The notes beneath the pieces were generated by a model. The model did not search any database, had not been told where the DNA came from, and saw only the letters and a list, made by a program, of their open reading frames with translations. Positions 26,039 to 34,743 of a stretch of 64,000 nucleotides of DNA are shown piece by piece. The position numbers were made by a program, and so were the translations under genes. The DNA comes from Alishewanella metallidurans. Its GTDB lineage: Bacteria > Pseudomonadota > Gammaproteobacteria > Enterobacterales > Alteromonadaceae. Every line of letters begins with the position of its first letter. Within the stretch, counting starts at the first letter, position 1. The stretch is taken from NCBI RefSeq assembly GCF_036983985.1, contig NZ_JALAHQ010000001.1, forward strand, positions 496,001 through 560,000. Direction: 5' to 3'.

Positions 26039-27331
26039 ATGTTAGACGTGGTGCAAATTCAATTACAGTCAACTAATGCGGCAGATAAATGGGGCAAAGC
26101 ATTAATAACACCCGTAGCCGATGGTTTTCAAATTCATTTTAATCAGCAAGATGCCCTACGCAGTGTGCAAAAAGCGGCCCGCAGCTTAGACAACTTTGGC
26201 TTAACACAGGTACAGCTAACGGGTGAGCTTTGGAGTGTCGAGCTTCAGTGGGCGTTTTATCAAGGTTTTTGTTCAGCGAAAAAACAAGCTGGAGTAACGT
26301 TTTGTGGTGATGCCGCGACACAAACGCAACTTAAGCATTTAGTGCAGTGTTTTGCTTGGGCGAAAAAAGTTATTAATCAAGCACCAGAAGATTTGTACCC
26401 TGAACAGCTTGCAAAAGCCGCGATAGCCTTTATTACTGACGTTGCTGCACCTGGTACAGTGCAAAGCCAAATATTACTGGATGAGCAACTATTAGCATCA
26501 GGTTGGCATGGCTTGCATGCGGTTGGCCGCGGTAGTGCACGTAAACCAGCAATGTTGGTGTTAGATTTTAATCCAACAGCTAATGCTAATACGCCAGTGA
26601 GTGCAGCTTTAGTGGGCAAGGGAATAACGTTTGATAGCGGCGGTTACTCGATTAAAGCTACCGAAGGTATGTTAACTATGAAATGTGATATGGGTGGTGC
26701 TGCAACGGTAACTGCTGCATTAGCACTGGCCATATTGCAGGGCTTAACTAAGCGAGTAAAACTTATTTTATGTTGTGCTGAAAACCTGATTAGCAGCAAT
26801 GCCTACAAATTAGGTGACATTATTACCTATAAAAATGGCACCACGGTTGAGATTGTTAATACCGATGCTGAAGGTCGTTTAGTGTTAGCCGATGGTTTAA
26901 TGTGTGCAGCAGAAACTGGGGCGAAATTAATTATTGATGCGGCAACGCTTACCGGCGCAGCAGTAACTGCGGTAGGTGCAGAATATAATGCTTTATTCGC
27001 ACTAGATAAACCACTGGCGCAAAAAGCGCTAGCGTATGCGCAACAGGTACAAGAACCAACCTGGCCATTACCCTTAGAACTTTGGCATCAGCAGCAGTGC
27101 CCATCAGCTTATGCTGATACCGCTAATAGCAGGCCGGTAAAAGGCGGTGGTGCCGGCGGTGCCAGTAACGCTGCTGGTTTTTTAAGTCGTTTTGTACCGA
27201 ACAACGGCGCAGGTTGGCTACATTTTGATTTAGCTGCCGCCTTTAACAACAATAATAGTGGTTATTGGGCCGCTGGCGCTACTGGGCAAGGTATTCGTAC
27301 CATCAGCGCCACATTATTAGCTGAAGCCTAA
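26039..27331 (+). CDS. pepB: Aminopeptidase PepB (M17 family)
   Basis: A leucyl-aminopeptidase-type metallopeptidase of 430 residues, the length of PepB rather than PepA (about 500). The two-metal site is visible: LVGKGITFDSGGYSIK (Lys and Asp ligands), MKCDMGGAA and the signature NTDAEGRLVLADGL. The C-terminal part has GGAGGASNAAGFL and WLHFDLA. It acts in the cytoplasm on short peptides. A stem-loop follows the stop codon. Confidence 0.94.
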   Translation: MLDVVQIQLQSTNAADKWGKALITPVADGFQIHFNQQDALRSVQKAARSLDNFGLTQVQLTGELWSVELQWAFYQGFCSAKKQAGVTFCGDAATQTQLKHLVQCFAWAKKVINQAPEDLYPEQLAKAAIAFITDVAAPGTVQSQILLDEQLLASGWHGLHAVGRGSARKPAMLVLDFNPTANANTPVSAALVGKGITFDSGGYSIKATEGMLTMKCDMGGAATVTAALALAILQGLTKRVKLILCCAENLISSNAYKLGDIITYKNGTTVEIVNTDAEGRLVLADGLMCAAETGAKLIIDAATLTGAAVTAVGAEYNALFALDKPLAQKALAYAQQVQEPTWPLPLELWHQQQCPSAYADTANSRPVKGGGAGGASNAAGFLSRFVPNNGAGWLHFDLAAAFNNNNSGYWAAGATGQGIRTISATLLAEA

Positions 27332-27339
27332 TTAAATTT

Positions 27340-27366
27340 GCCGCACCTTAGCAACTAAGGTGCGGC
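27340..27366 (+). terminator. Strong stem-loop after pepB
   Basis: A perfect 12-base-pair stem (27340-27351 with 27355-27366) has a CAA loop. No T tract follows, so it may stabilise the pepB 3' end rather than stop RNA polymerase outright. Confidence 0.5.
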
Positions 27367-27396
27367 TTACTAACTCTATTTAAGTTGGATTAACCG

Positions 27397-29841
27397 TTGT
27401 TACCTGTTGCTGATGTGCTGCCAGAATTGCTGTTGTTATTGCAGCAACATAATAAAGTTGTATTGTCGGCTCCACCCGGTGCTGGCAAATCGACCTTCCT
27501 ACCGCTGTATTTATTACAGCATCCAAGTTATGCCAAAAAAACCTTGTTGATGTTAGAACCGCGCCGACTAGCGGCGAAAAATATTGCCGCTTATTTAGCT
27601 CAACAGTTAGGGGAAGCTGTTGGCGAAACCGTTGGTTATCAAATTCGCCAAGAACATAAGCATAGTGCTAAAACACGGTTACTTATTGTTACTGAAGGTA
27701 TATTAACGCGTAAGTTACAGCAAGATCCTGAGCTATCTGACGTTGACCTGCTATTGTTTGACGAATTTCACGAGCGCTCGTTACATGCCGATTTAGCGCT
27801 AGCATTGTGCTTAGAGGTGCAACAGCTGCGACCCGAGTTACAGCTGCTTATTATGTCAGCAACATTAGACATGACTCATTTAGGTCAAGCACTACAAGCT
27901 CCAACCTTGCAAAGCGAGGGGCGTAGCTATCCGGTCACTATTGATTATGTACTACCCGAACAACAACCTATACCGGCGCAAATTGCGCGTGTGGTGCAGC
28001 AAGCTCTGCAGCGGCATTCGGGTAATGTTTTGGTATTTTTACCGGGACAAAGTGAAATTCAGCAGTGCGCGCAGTTATTAGTAAAGCAAGGCTTGCCGGA
28101 TAATACTCAGCTGCACTTATTACTCGGTAGCTTAACACTAGCACAGCAGCAAGCCGCTATTGCCGCACCACCGGCAGGGCAACGCAAAATAGTATTATCT
28201 ACTAATTTGGCTGAAACCAGTTTAACCATAGACGGTATTACCGTAGTTATTGATAGTGGACTGTGTCGGCAAAGTCGGTTTAATCCACGCCAGGGTTTAA
28301 GCGTGCTAGAAACCGCTGCTATTAGCCAAGCTGCCGCGACACAAAGGGCTGGCCGAGCGGGCCGGTTACTAGCAGGCCATTGTTACCGACTAGATACTGC
28401 AGAAAAATGGCAACGTCGGGCGCGGTTTGAAGCACCAGAAATTGATAGTAGCGATCTAACTGCACTGCGTTTAGAGGTGGCAGCTTGGGGCTGTCAGATT
28501 AACGATTTACATTGGCTTACACCGCCACCGGTTGCGCATATAGTGGTGGCTGAGCAACTGCTGCAGCAATTAGGTTTTATTGATACCAAAGGCGTTATTA
28601 CCGCTAAAGGCCGAGCTGCGCACCAACTTGGCACCGAGCCTAGGCTGGCCGCAATGTTATTGCATGCAAAAACGTTAGAGCAGCAAGGCCATGCTGGTGC
28701 TATGGCATTAGCTTGTTTGTTAGCGGCATTAATGGAAGATAGCCGCGTATTACAAGATGATATCTACAGCTTGCTGGGTAGAATGAAGCAAACTTTGCCT
28801 CAGCAATGGCAACAAGCACAGAGCTTTGCTCGGATCTTAGGTTGTCAGCTTAGTGCGGCAATGCCGACTGAATTAACGCCGATACTTTTATTGCGCGCTG
28901 TTCCCGATCGATTAGCCAAACATCGCGGCCAGGGTTATCAGTTATCAAACGGTATTGGTGCAACGTTACAACCGCATCACAGCTTAACCGGGCAAGCTTG
29001 GTTAGTGGTTTTATATATACAACAGTTTGGTCGCGAAAATCGTATCTATCATGCGGTGGCTATTACGCCTGAGCAGCTGATGGCAGACTGGCAAGATGAA
29101 TTATGCTGGCAGACCCAAACCTTTTGGGATGATAAAGTCGGTAGTTTTTATACCGAACAGCAACTTAATTTTGGCCAGTGTCAGCTAGCGGCTAAACCTG
29201 CGCTATTACAGTTAAGTGCTGAACAAAAGCAACAGGCGTGGCTAAACTACATTACATCTAAAGGGCTTACTTGCTTAAATTGGAGCGATAGTGCATTGCA
29301 ACTGCGTAGTCGAGTTTTGCTGTTGCAGCAAAAGCAGCCCAATGTCGGTTGGCCAGATTTTTCTGATAGCACTTTGCTGAGCAGCATAAATAGTTGGTTG
29401 GGCGCATATTTAGCTAATATTAGTAAGAGTGCAGCACTGCAGCAACTGCCGGTGTATGAAGCATTAATGCAGTGTTTAAGCTATACGCAGCAGCAACTGT
29501 TAAATCAGCTATTACCTACACACTGGCAAGCGCCTACCGGTTCCAATATAAAAATTGATTACTTGCCCGATGCTGGGCCAAGGCTTTCAGTGCGTGTTCA
29601 GGAAATGTATGGTCAAATGCAGTCACCGACGTTACTGCAAGGTAGCCAAAATATTACTATCGAGTTGTTATCGCCATCGCGACAGCCATTACAGGTAACA
29701 CAAAATTTGGCTAGTTTTTGGCAAAACGCTTGGCAAGATGTACGAAAAGAAATGCGCGGGCGTTATCCAAAACACTATTGGCCAGAAAATCCGGCGCAGG
29801 CAATGCCAACAACAAAAACAAAAAAGGCGATGCTAAAGTGA
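27397..29841 (+). CDS. hrpB: ATP-dependent helicase HrpB
   Basis: A DEAH-type RNA helicase-like protein of 814 residues. The helicase motifs are SAPPGAGKST (Walker A), LLLFDEFHERSLHADL (DEFH form of motif II), MSATLD, ATQRAGRAGRLLAGHCYRL (motif VI) and the HrpB C-terminal domain GRYPKHYWPENPAQA. The start must be the TTG at 27397 or later: a stop codon lies six bases upstream in frame, and the start LLPVADVLPELL aligns with E. coli. Its stop overlaps the mrcB start. The physiological role is not established. Confidence 0.94.
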   Translation: MLPVADVLPELLLLLQQHNKVVLSAPPGAGKSTFLPLYLLQHPSYAKKTLLMLEPRRLAAKNIAAYLAQQLGEAVGETVGYQIRQEHKHSAKTRLLIVTEGILTRKLQQDPELSDVDLLLFDEFHERSLHADLALALCLEVQQLRPELQLLIMSATLDMTHLGQALQAPTLQSEGRSYPVTIDYVLPEQQPIPAQIARVVQQALQRHSGNVLVFLPGQSEIQQCAQLLVKQGLPDNTQLHLLLGSLTLAQQQAAIAAPPAGQRKIVLSTNLAETSLTIDGITVVIDSGLCRQSRFNPRQGLSVLETAAISQAAATQRAGRAGRLLAGHCYRLDTAEKWQRRARFEAPEIDSSDLTALRLEVAAWGCQINDLHWLTPPPVAHIVVAEQLLQQLGFIDTKGVITAKGRAAHQLGTEPRLAAMLLHAKTLEQQGHAGAMALACLLAALMEDSRVLQDDIYSLLGRMKQTLPQQWQQAQSFARILGCQLSAAMPTELTPILLLRAVPDRLAKHRGQGYQLSNGIGATLQPHHSLTGQAWLVVLYIQQFGRENRIYHAVAITPEQLMADWQDELCWQTQTFWDDKVGSFYTEQQLNFGQCQLAAKPALLQLSAEQKQQAWLNYITSKGLTCLNWSDSALQLRSRVLLLQQKQPNVGWPDFSDSTLLSSINSWLGAYLANISKSAALQQLPVYEALMQCLSYTQQQLLNQLLPTHWQAPTGSNIKIDYLPDAGPRLSVRVQEMYGQMQSPTLLQGSQNITIELLSPSRQPLQVTQNLASFWQNAWQDVRKEMRGRYPKHYWPENPAQAMPTTKTKKAMLK

Positions 29842-32117
29842 GTAAAAGCAACACAACTAACCGAGTAAAGCCAAAAGCTAAATCAACAAAACCTAGACCA
29901 AAATTGGTGATTTATATACAGCGCATAGCCATGTTGTTGCTTAAGTTGGCAATATTAGCGCTGTTGGTTATGGTATTTTATCTGGTTTATCTTGATAGCA
30001 AAATCAGCAAAAAATTTGCTGGCCAAAAATGGCAAGTGCCGGCACAAATTTATGCCCATAGTATGGAATTAGTACCAGGTAAGTTAATCAGCCAGCAGCA
30101 ACTTATAGCCCAGTTAGAAAGCCTACAGTATCAGCGCAATGCTGAACTATCTGCGCCCGGACAATATAGCGTATCGCGCAACCATATTACTATTTATCGT
30201 CGCCCGTTTACTTACATCGACGGCTACGAAGCCGCACAGTTATTTAGCGTCGAGTTTAATCGCAGTGGCATTAACCGCATCATGCAGCGCCAACAAAAAG
30301 AAGGGCTTAATTTTGCTCGGCTTGAACCGCAGTTAATTGAACATTTAGTTGCCGCACAACAAGAAGACCGCGAACTGGTGCGCTTAGAACAGGTACCTGA
30401 ATTATTCAAAGATACACTGTTGTTAGTCGAAGACCGTGAGTTTTATCACCATCATGGCGTATCTCCGCTGTCAGTACTGCGTGCATTATGGGTAAATATG
30501 GTGGCGGGGCGCACGGTACAGGGCGGCTCAACACTTACTCAGCAGTTAGCTAAAAATATGTTTCTTAGTAGTGATCGCACTATTTGGCGTAAAGCTAATG
30601 AAGCGCTAATCGCCTTGGTATTAGATTACCGTTTTAACAAAGATCAAATTTTAGAAGCCTACCTAAACGAAGTGTTTGTTGGACAAAACTACGCCAATGC
30701 TGTGCATGGTGTTGGCCTTGGTAGCCGGTTTTATTTTGGTAAACCGCTAAGCGAACTGCAACCCGCAGAATATGCCTTACTGATTGGTTTACTAAAAGGC
30801 CCGTCTTATTTTGATCCTCGTCGCTCCCCCGAGCGTGCGCAACAGCGCCGAGATTTGGTATTGCGCTTAATGTTTGAACAGCACTTGTTAGACCGACAAC
30901 AGTACGAACATGCGGTTAAACAAGCGATAACAGTTATATCGCGCAACCAATATCTTAATGTCGGTAATGCAGCGTACATAGATGCGGTTAAAAAGGAATT
31001 ACGCCAGTTAAGTATTGATGCCAATGATAAAAATCAGGGTATTAAAGTATTTACCTATTTAGACACCCAAGCACAACTTGCTGCTGAACAAGCGACAAAA
31101 GCGCAGTTGGCAGGGCTTGATCCTGAACTGCAAGCGGCAGTAATTGTTGCAAATTATCAGCAGGCCGAAATTATTGCTATGGTTGGCAGTAAAGATGCTG
31201 TGCAAGGTGGCTTTAATCGAGCTATAGATGCTAAGCGCCAAATAGGTAGCATTATTAAGCCGGTGATCTATTTAGAAGCCTTAGCACAACAAGGGCGTTA
31301 TTCATTAGCATCGATGCTAGAAGATGTGCCAATAAGGTTGCGCAGCAATGATCAAGATTGGCAGCCACAAAATTTTGATAAGCAACACCGCGGCCCGGTA
31401 ATGCTAATTGACGCCTTAGCCAACTCGCTAAACGTACCCACAGTGCGTTTAGGATTACAGGTTGGTTTACCGGCAGTAGGTGATGGTTTAAGAAAGTTGG
31501 GCTTACGCCGAAAAGTAAAGTTACATCCTGCCGCGCTTCTTGGCGCCATTGAATTAAGCCCACTTGAGGTTACACAACTGTATCAAACCATTGCGAATAA
31601 TGGCTTGCATCAGCAATTAACCACCATTCAGGCGATAACCGATAGCAGTGGGCATGTATTACATTTACGCGATACTCCGCTAACGCGGCGTTACAAAGAA
31701 GAAGAAGTATATTTGTTGCAATATGCATTAATGCAGGCAGCAAAAACCGGTACCGCAAAAGCATTGCAAACAGCGTTTCCAGGGCAAATTCTGGCGGGTA
31801 AAACGGGGACGTCGAGTGATTATCGTGACAGCTGGTTTAGTGGTTTTGATCAAGACACACTGACGACGGTTTGGTTGGGGCGGGATGATAACAAAACGAT
31901 AGGGCTTACCGGCTCAACCGGAGCCTTAGGTGTATTTAGCCGGTTTTACCGTCAGCATGGTGTTAATTCGATGCTGCGCGTTATACCTGACAAGATTTCT
32001 TTACAGGCATTTTCGTTAAAAACAGGTTATCCGCAAGGATCTAATTGTTTTAACATATTGTTATTACCAGCGATTTCAGTTGAAATGCCAGTAATGTCTA
32101 AATGTATCGCAGAATAA
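29838..32117 (+). CDS. mrcB: Penicillin-binding protein 1B, bifunctional peptidoglycan synthase
   Basis: PBP1b polymerises glycan strands and cross-links peptides at the inner membrane. From the GTG at 29838, which overlaps the hrpB stop (GTGA), it has 759 residues. A basic cytoplasmic tail is followed by one transmembrane helix (28-50), a UB2H region, the GT51 domain with Glu198 in VEDREFYHHHG and QGGSTLTQQLAKN, and a transpeptidase domain with Ser471 in GSIIKP, SLN and KTGTSSDYRD. It is shorter than E. coli PBP1b (844). A longer in-frame start at 29718 inside hrpB is rejected. LpoB-type activator genes are not seen. Confidence 0.95.
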   Translation: MSKSNTTNRVKPKAKSTKPRPKLVIYIQRIAMLLLKLAILALLVMVFYLVYLDSKISKKFAGQKWQVPAQIYAHSMELVPGKLISQQQLIAQLESLQYQRNAELSAPGQYSVSRNHITIYRRPFTYIDGYEAAQLFSVEFNRSGINRIMQRQQKEGLNFARLEPQLIEHLVAAQQEDRELVRLEQVPELFKDTLLLVEDREFYHHHGVSPLSVLRALWVNMVAGRTVQGGSTLTQQLAKNMFLSSDRTIWRKANEALIALVLDYRFNKDQILEAYLNEVFVGQNYANAVHGVGLGSRFYFGKPLSELQPAEYALLIGLLKGPSYFDPRRSPERAQQRRDLVLRLMFEQHLLDRQQYEHAVKQAITVISRNQYLNVGNAAYIDAVKKELRQLSIDANDKNQGIKVFTYLDTQAQLAAEQATKAQLAGLDPELQAAVIVANYQQAEIIAMVGSKDAVQGGFNRAIDAKRQIGSIIKPVIYLEALAQQGRYSLASMLEDVPIRLRSNDQDWQPQNFDKQHRGPVMLIDALANSLNVPTVRLGLQVGLPAVGDGLRKLGLRRKVKLHPAALLGAIELSPLEVTQLYQTIANNGLHQQLTTIQAITDSSGHVLHLRDTPLTRRYKEEEVYLLQYALMQAAKTGTAKALQTAFPGQILAGKTGTSSDYRDSWFSGFDQDTLTTVWLGRDDNKTIGLTGSTGALGVFSRFYRQHGVNSMLRVIPDKISLQAFSLKTGYPQGSNCFNILLLPAISVEMPVMSKCIAE

Positions 32118-32135
32118 CATCGGTTATCGGAACTT

Positions 32136-34289
32136 ATGGCAATAAAACCTGAAAGCCCCTTGCAAGTGGGTGAATGGCAGTATTTACCTGAGCAAGACAA
32201 ACTGGTGCAGTTTGCTAGCGACGGAAAAATAGCTGTTACCGCAGACTTAGATAACCTGTCACAAAAGGTAGCTAACTATTTTATTGTTAATGCGGGAAGG
32301 CTCGTTACCAAAGACGAGTTATTACAGGACGTATGGGGTATTCGCGACGTATCGGACGGTCGCGTTACCCGCGTTATCCGCGTATTACGTGTCGCTTTAG
32401 GTGATGATACTCGTGAACCTCGTTATATCGAAACCATTCCCAAGCGCGGCTATCGCTTTATTGCGCCGGTGTCTGTAATTCAGAATGCAGTAAATATATA
32501 TAATGGCGAACCATCAGACGCTGTTACTAGTAGCGACGAACCGCAAAAGTTAAAGCGTTTAGTAATGTATGTCTTAGTACTACTGCTGCTTGTATCAGCA
32601 CTTTTTTGGTGGCTATGGCCTGCCGATTCAGGTGCAGTAGAGAAAATGGCAACGGATATCCCAATGCTGCGCTACAAACCTGTCACTTCGATGGATGGTT
32701 TAGAGTTTTACCATAACGTTTCTGCTGATGAGCGGTATCTTGCTTTTAGCTATGCTAGTCCGGATGCTGAAAGTGTGACTGTGCTGATGTTACAGGATTT
32801 ACTGGAGTACAAACAAACACGGATTACAGAACCTAGCTACAGCAGTTTTGGTGCGGCATTTAGCCCAGATAACAAACAAATTGCTTATCACAGGATGTAT
32901 CCGGATGGTGCTTGTGAGATTCGTGTTATTAAACTTAACTTAGAAAAACTAACAGTTGCTAGCGATGATCTTGTTGTAACTTGTGGTGTTAATTCCATTT
33001 CGTCTCGTATCTCATGGTCTCCAGATGGTAATTATCTAATTTATCCAACCATGAGTGCACAAAAGCAAATGGTCATTATGCTTAAACCTGTGCATAGCGG
33101 GCTTGCTGAACAGCTTACTGTGCCGCCACCAAATAGCTTTGGTGATTATGCTGCGAGATTTTCACGTAATGGTTCCAAGATACTTTTTTTACGTGATGCA
33201 GCTGGAGCGGCTCAGTTATGGATATTAAACTTATCGAGCCGAGAAACAAAAATGCTGACTAACATCACTGATACTATGCCGGGAAATGCTGATTGGGATC
33301 TTACTAATAATGCTATTATTTATCCTTCAGGGCCCACGACACTCAGCAAGGTAGATGTTAATAGCGGTGAAGTTAAAGTTATCGCTTACACTGATTCTTC
33401 AGCTTCGGAAATTCAAATTGCCAAAAGTGGTAGGGTTTATGCCAGTGTTGGCAATTTTTCGCATATCAATATTACTAAAACACCCAATATGTTGCATAAT
33501 TCTAAAGTGTCTACACAGACCGTATTTAGCTCTAACCGAAACGAAAGTTTGGTTGAAGTAAGCCCAATAGCGGGTGATCCTATTGCTGTGGTCTCTAGAC
33601 GCTCGGGTTTGCCACAAGTTTGGTTATTTTACCCCGACGGTAGTCAAAAACAAATTACGTTTTTTAACACTAGAGAGCGCTTTAGAAGCTTAGTATTTTC
33701 ACCAGATGGTAAAACTTTAGCAGCGCAGGTAAATAACGAAGTATGGTTATTGTCAGCCACTCAGTCACCAAGAAAAGTTGCTACCGGCGGCGATAATTTA
33801 ATTTCCTCACCAGTATGGAGTAGCGATGGAAGTGCCATCTATTATGCAGAATCAAAAAATGCTCGTTGGAATATTATTCGTTTAATTATCTCTGGCGAAG
33901 AGGAAACAGCGAGCATATTTGCTGAAAACCGAGAGCTATATATTGAAAGTTATGATGGCAAATACAGTATATGGCGTGATGCAATTAGCAAAAAGTTTTA
34001 CGTGCGATGGCATAGCAATAACAAAGTAGAAGAATTGCCGATTCAGCTGCCAGAAAATCAACTTTGGCTGAAGTTTCAGTTGAAAAGTAAAGGTGTGTAC
34101 TTTACCTATTTACTGAATGATATTAACTATCAGCTGCAATATTATGATTTCACCACCCGCGAACTATCCATTGCTATAGAATCAAATTTATACCACAGCC
34201 GCTTCAGCTTATCGCCTGATGAGGAGTCGGTGTATATACTACAATCGGTTCGCGGTGACTTTGATATTGCTCAAATTGATTTGCCCTAA
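32136..34289 (+). CDS. CadC-like transmembrane transcription regulator with PD40/TolB-like periplasmic domain (1)
   Basis: A 717-residue one-component regulator. Residues 10-112 form an OmpR/CadC winged helix (LVTKDELLQDVWGIRDVSDG, VTRVIRVLRVALGD, YIETIPKRGYRFIA). One transmembrane helix spans about 141-161, and the periplasmic part has repeated PD40 blades (FSPDNKQIAY, ISWSPDGNYLIY, FSPDGKTLAA, WSSDGSAIYY), so a beta-propeller is likely. In CadC-type proteins the outer domain senses a signal and the winged helix acts on DNA from the membrane. It lies 18 bases after mrcB and ahead of a small exported protein and a second regulator of the same design. The signal and targets are unknown. Confidence 0.88.
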   Translation: MAIKPESPLQVGEWQYLPEQDKLVQFASDGKIAVTADLDNLSQKVANYFIVNAGRLVTKDELLQDVWGIRDVSDGRVTRVIRVLRVALGDDTREPRYIETIPKRGYRFIAPVSVIQNAVNIYNGEPSDAVTSSDEPQKLKRLVMYVLVLLLLVSALFWWLWPADSGAVEKMATDIPMLRYKPVTSMDGLEFYHNVSADERYLAFSYASPDAESVTVLMLQDLLEYKQTRITEPSYSSFGAAFSPDNKQIAYHRMYPDGACEIRVIKLNLEKLTVASDDLVVTCGVNSISSRISWSPDGNYLIYPTMSAQKQMVIMLKPVHSGLAEQLTVPPPNSFGDYAARFSRNGSKILFLRDAAGAAQLWILNLSSRETKMLTNITDTMPGNADWDLTNNAIIYPSGPTTLSKVDVNSGEVKVIAYTDSSASEIQIAKSGRVYASVGNFSHINITKTPNMLHNSKVSTQTVFSSNRNESLVEVSPIAGDPIAVVSRRSGLPQVWLFYPDGSQKQITFFNTRERFRSLVFSPDGKTLAAQVNNEVWLLSATQSPRKVATGGDNLISSPVWSSDGSAIYYAESKNARWNIIRLIISGEEETASIFAENRELYIESYDGKYSIWRDAISKKFYVRWHSNNKVEELPIQLPENQLWLKFQLKSKGVYFTYLLNDINYQLQYYDFTTRELSIAIESNLYHSRFSLSPDEESVYILQSVRGDFDIAQIDLP

Positions 34290-34293
34290 GTGT

Positions 34294-34311
34294 TTTATAA
34301 CCACTTTATAA
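34294..34311 (+). repeat. Tandem TTTATAA repeats with 11-base period ahead of the small exported protein gene
   Basis: TTTATAA occurs at 34294-34300 and 34305-34311, one helical turn apart, about 100 bases upstream of the gene at 34410. The second copy overlaps a TATAAT (34307-34312). They could be binding half-sites for one of the flanking winged-helix regulators, or chance in AT-rich DNA. Confidence 0.3.
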
Positions 34312-34409
34312 TAATTTCGTAGAGATTAAATAAGATTAAAATACTAGCTTGGTCACGATGCATATATAAATACTTCGACGTTATCAACATTTTACTTAGG
34401 GCTAAAAAT

Positions 34410-34637
34410 ATGAAAGTAAGTATATTAGGGTTGGCAGCCGGAATGGCTTTATTAGCCGTAGCAACCAGTGACACTGTAATTGAATCTAATAATAACTCGG
34501 CAGAGCTTATTGCTTGTGGCTGGTTTCCCTTGTGTGGTGATCCAGATATCTATAACCCAATGATAGAACCTAAAGATTCAAAATCAAAAACAGACAGCAA
34601 AGATAACAAGAACGATAAAAACGCTAAATTAGCATAA
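34410..34637 (+). CDS. Small exported protein with two cysteines, function unknown
   Basis: A 75-residue protein. Residues 1-19 look like a signal peptide (MKVSILGLAAGMALLAVATS). The mature part has Cys36 and Cys42 in ACGWFPLCGDPD, a hydrophobic hexad that could close a disulfide loop. It is followed by a Lys/Asp/Ser-rich tail (KDSKSKTDSKDNKNDKN) of low complexity. AGGG lies before the ATG. It lies between two CadC-like regulators on the same strand, so it might be a target or a ligand of their periplasmic domains; that is inference. I know no family for it. Confidence 0.65.
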   Translation: MKVSILGLAAGMALLAVATSDTVIESNNNSAELIACGWFPLCGDPDIYNPMIEPKDSKSKTDSKDNKNDKNAKLA

Positions 34638-34743
34638 GAAGTTTTTCAGCTGTTTGATGAATGCGTTAGTAAACGGAAGCGCTAAACATTTTGTCGAGTT
34701 AATGTATACTCCGCCCAGATAGTTTGCAGTAGGGCGGTTGTTA

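Noticed and set aside
29718..29837. N-terminal extension of mrcB inside hrpB
   Set aside because: The added 40 residues are a basic shadow of the hrpB end; the GTG at 29838 overlapping the hrpB stop is a typical coupled start.
34691..34710. TTGTCG and TATACT ahead of the second CadC-like gene as a promoter
   Set aside because: The spacing is 8 bases, far from the 16-18 needed.
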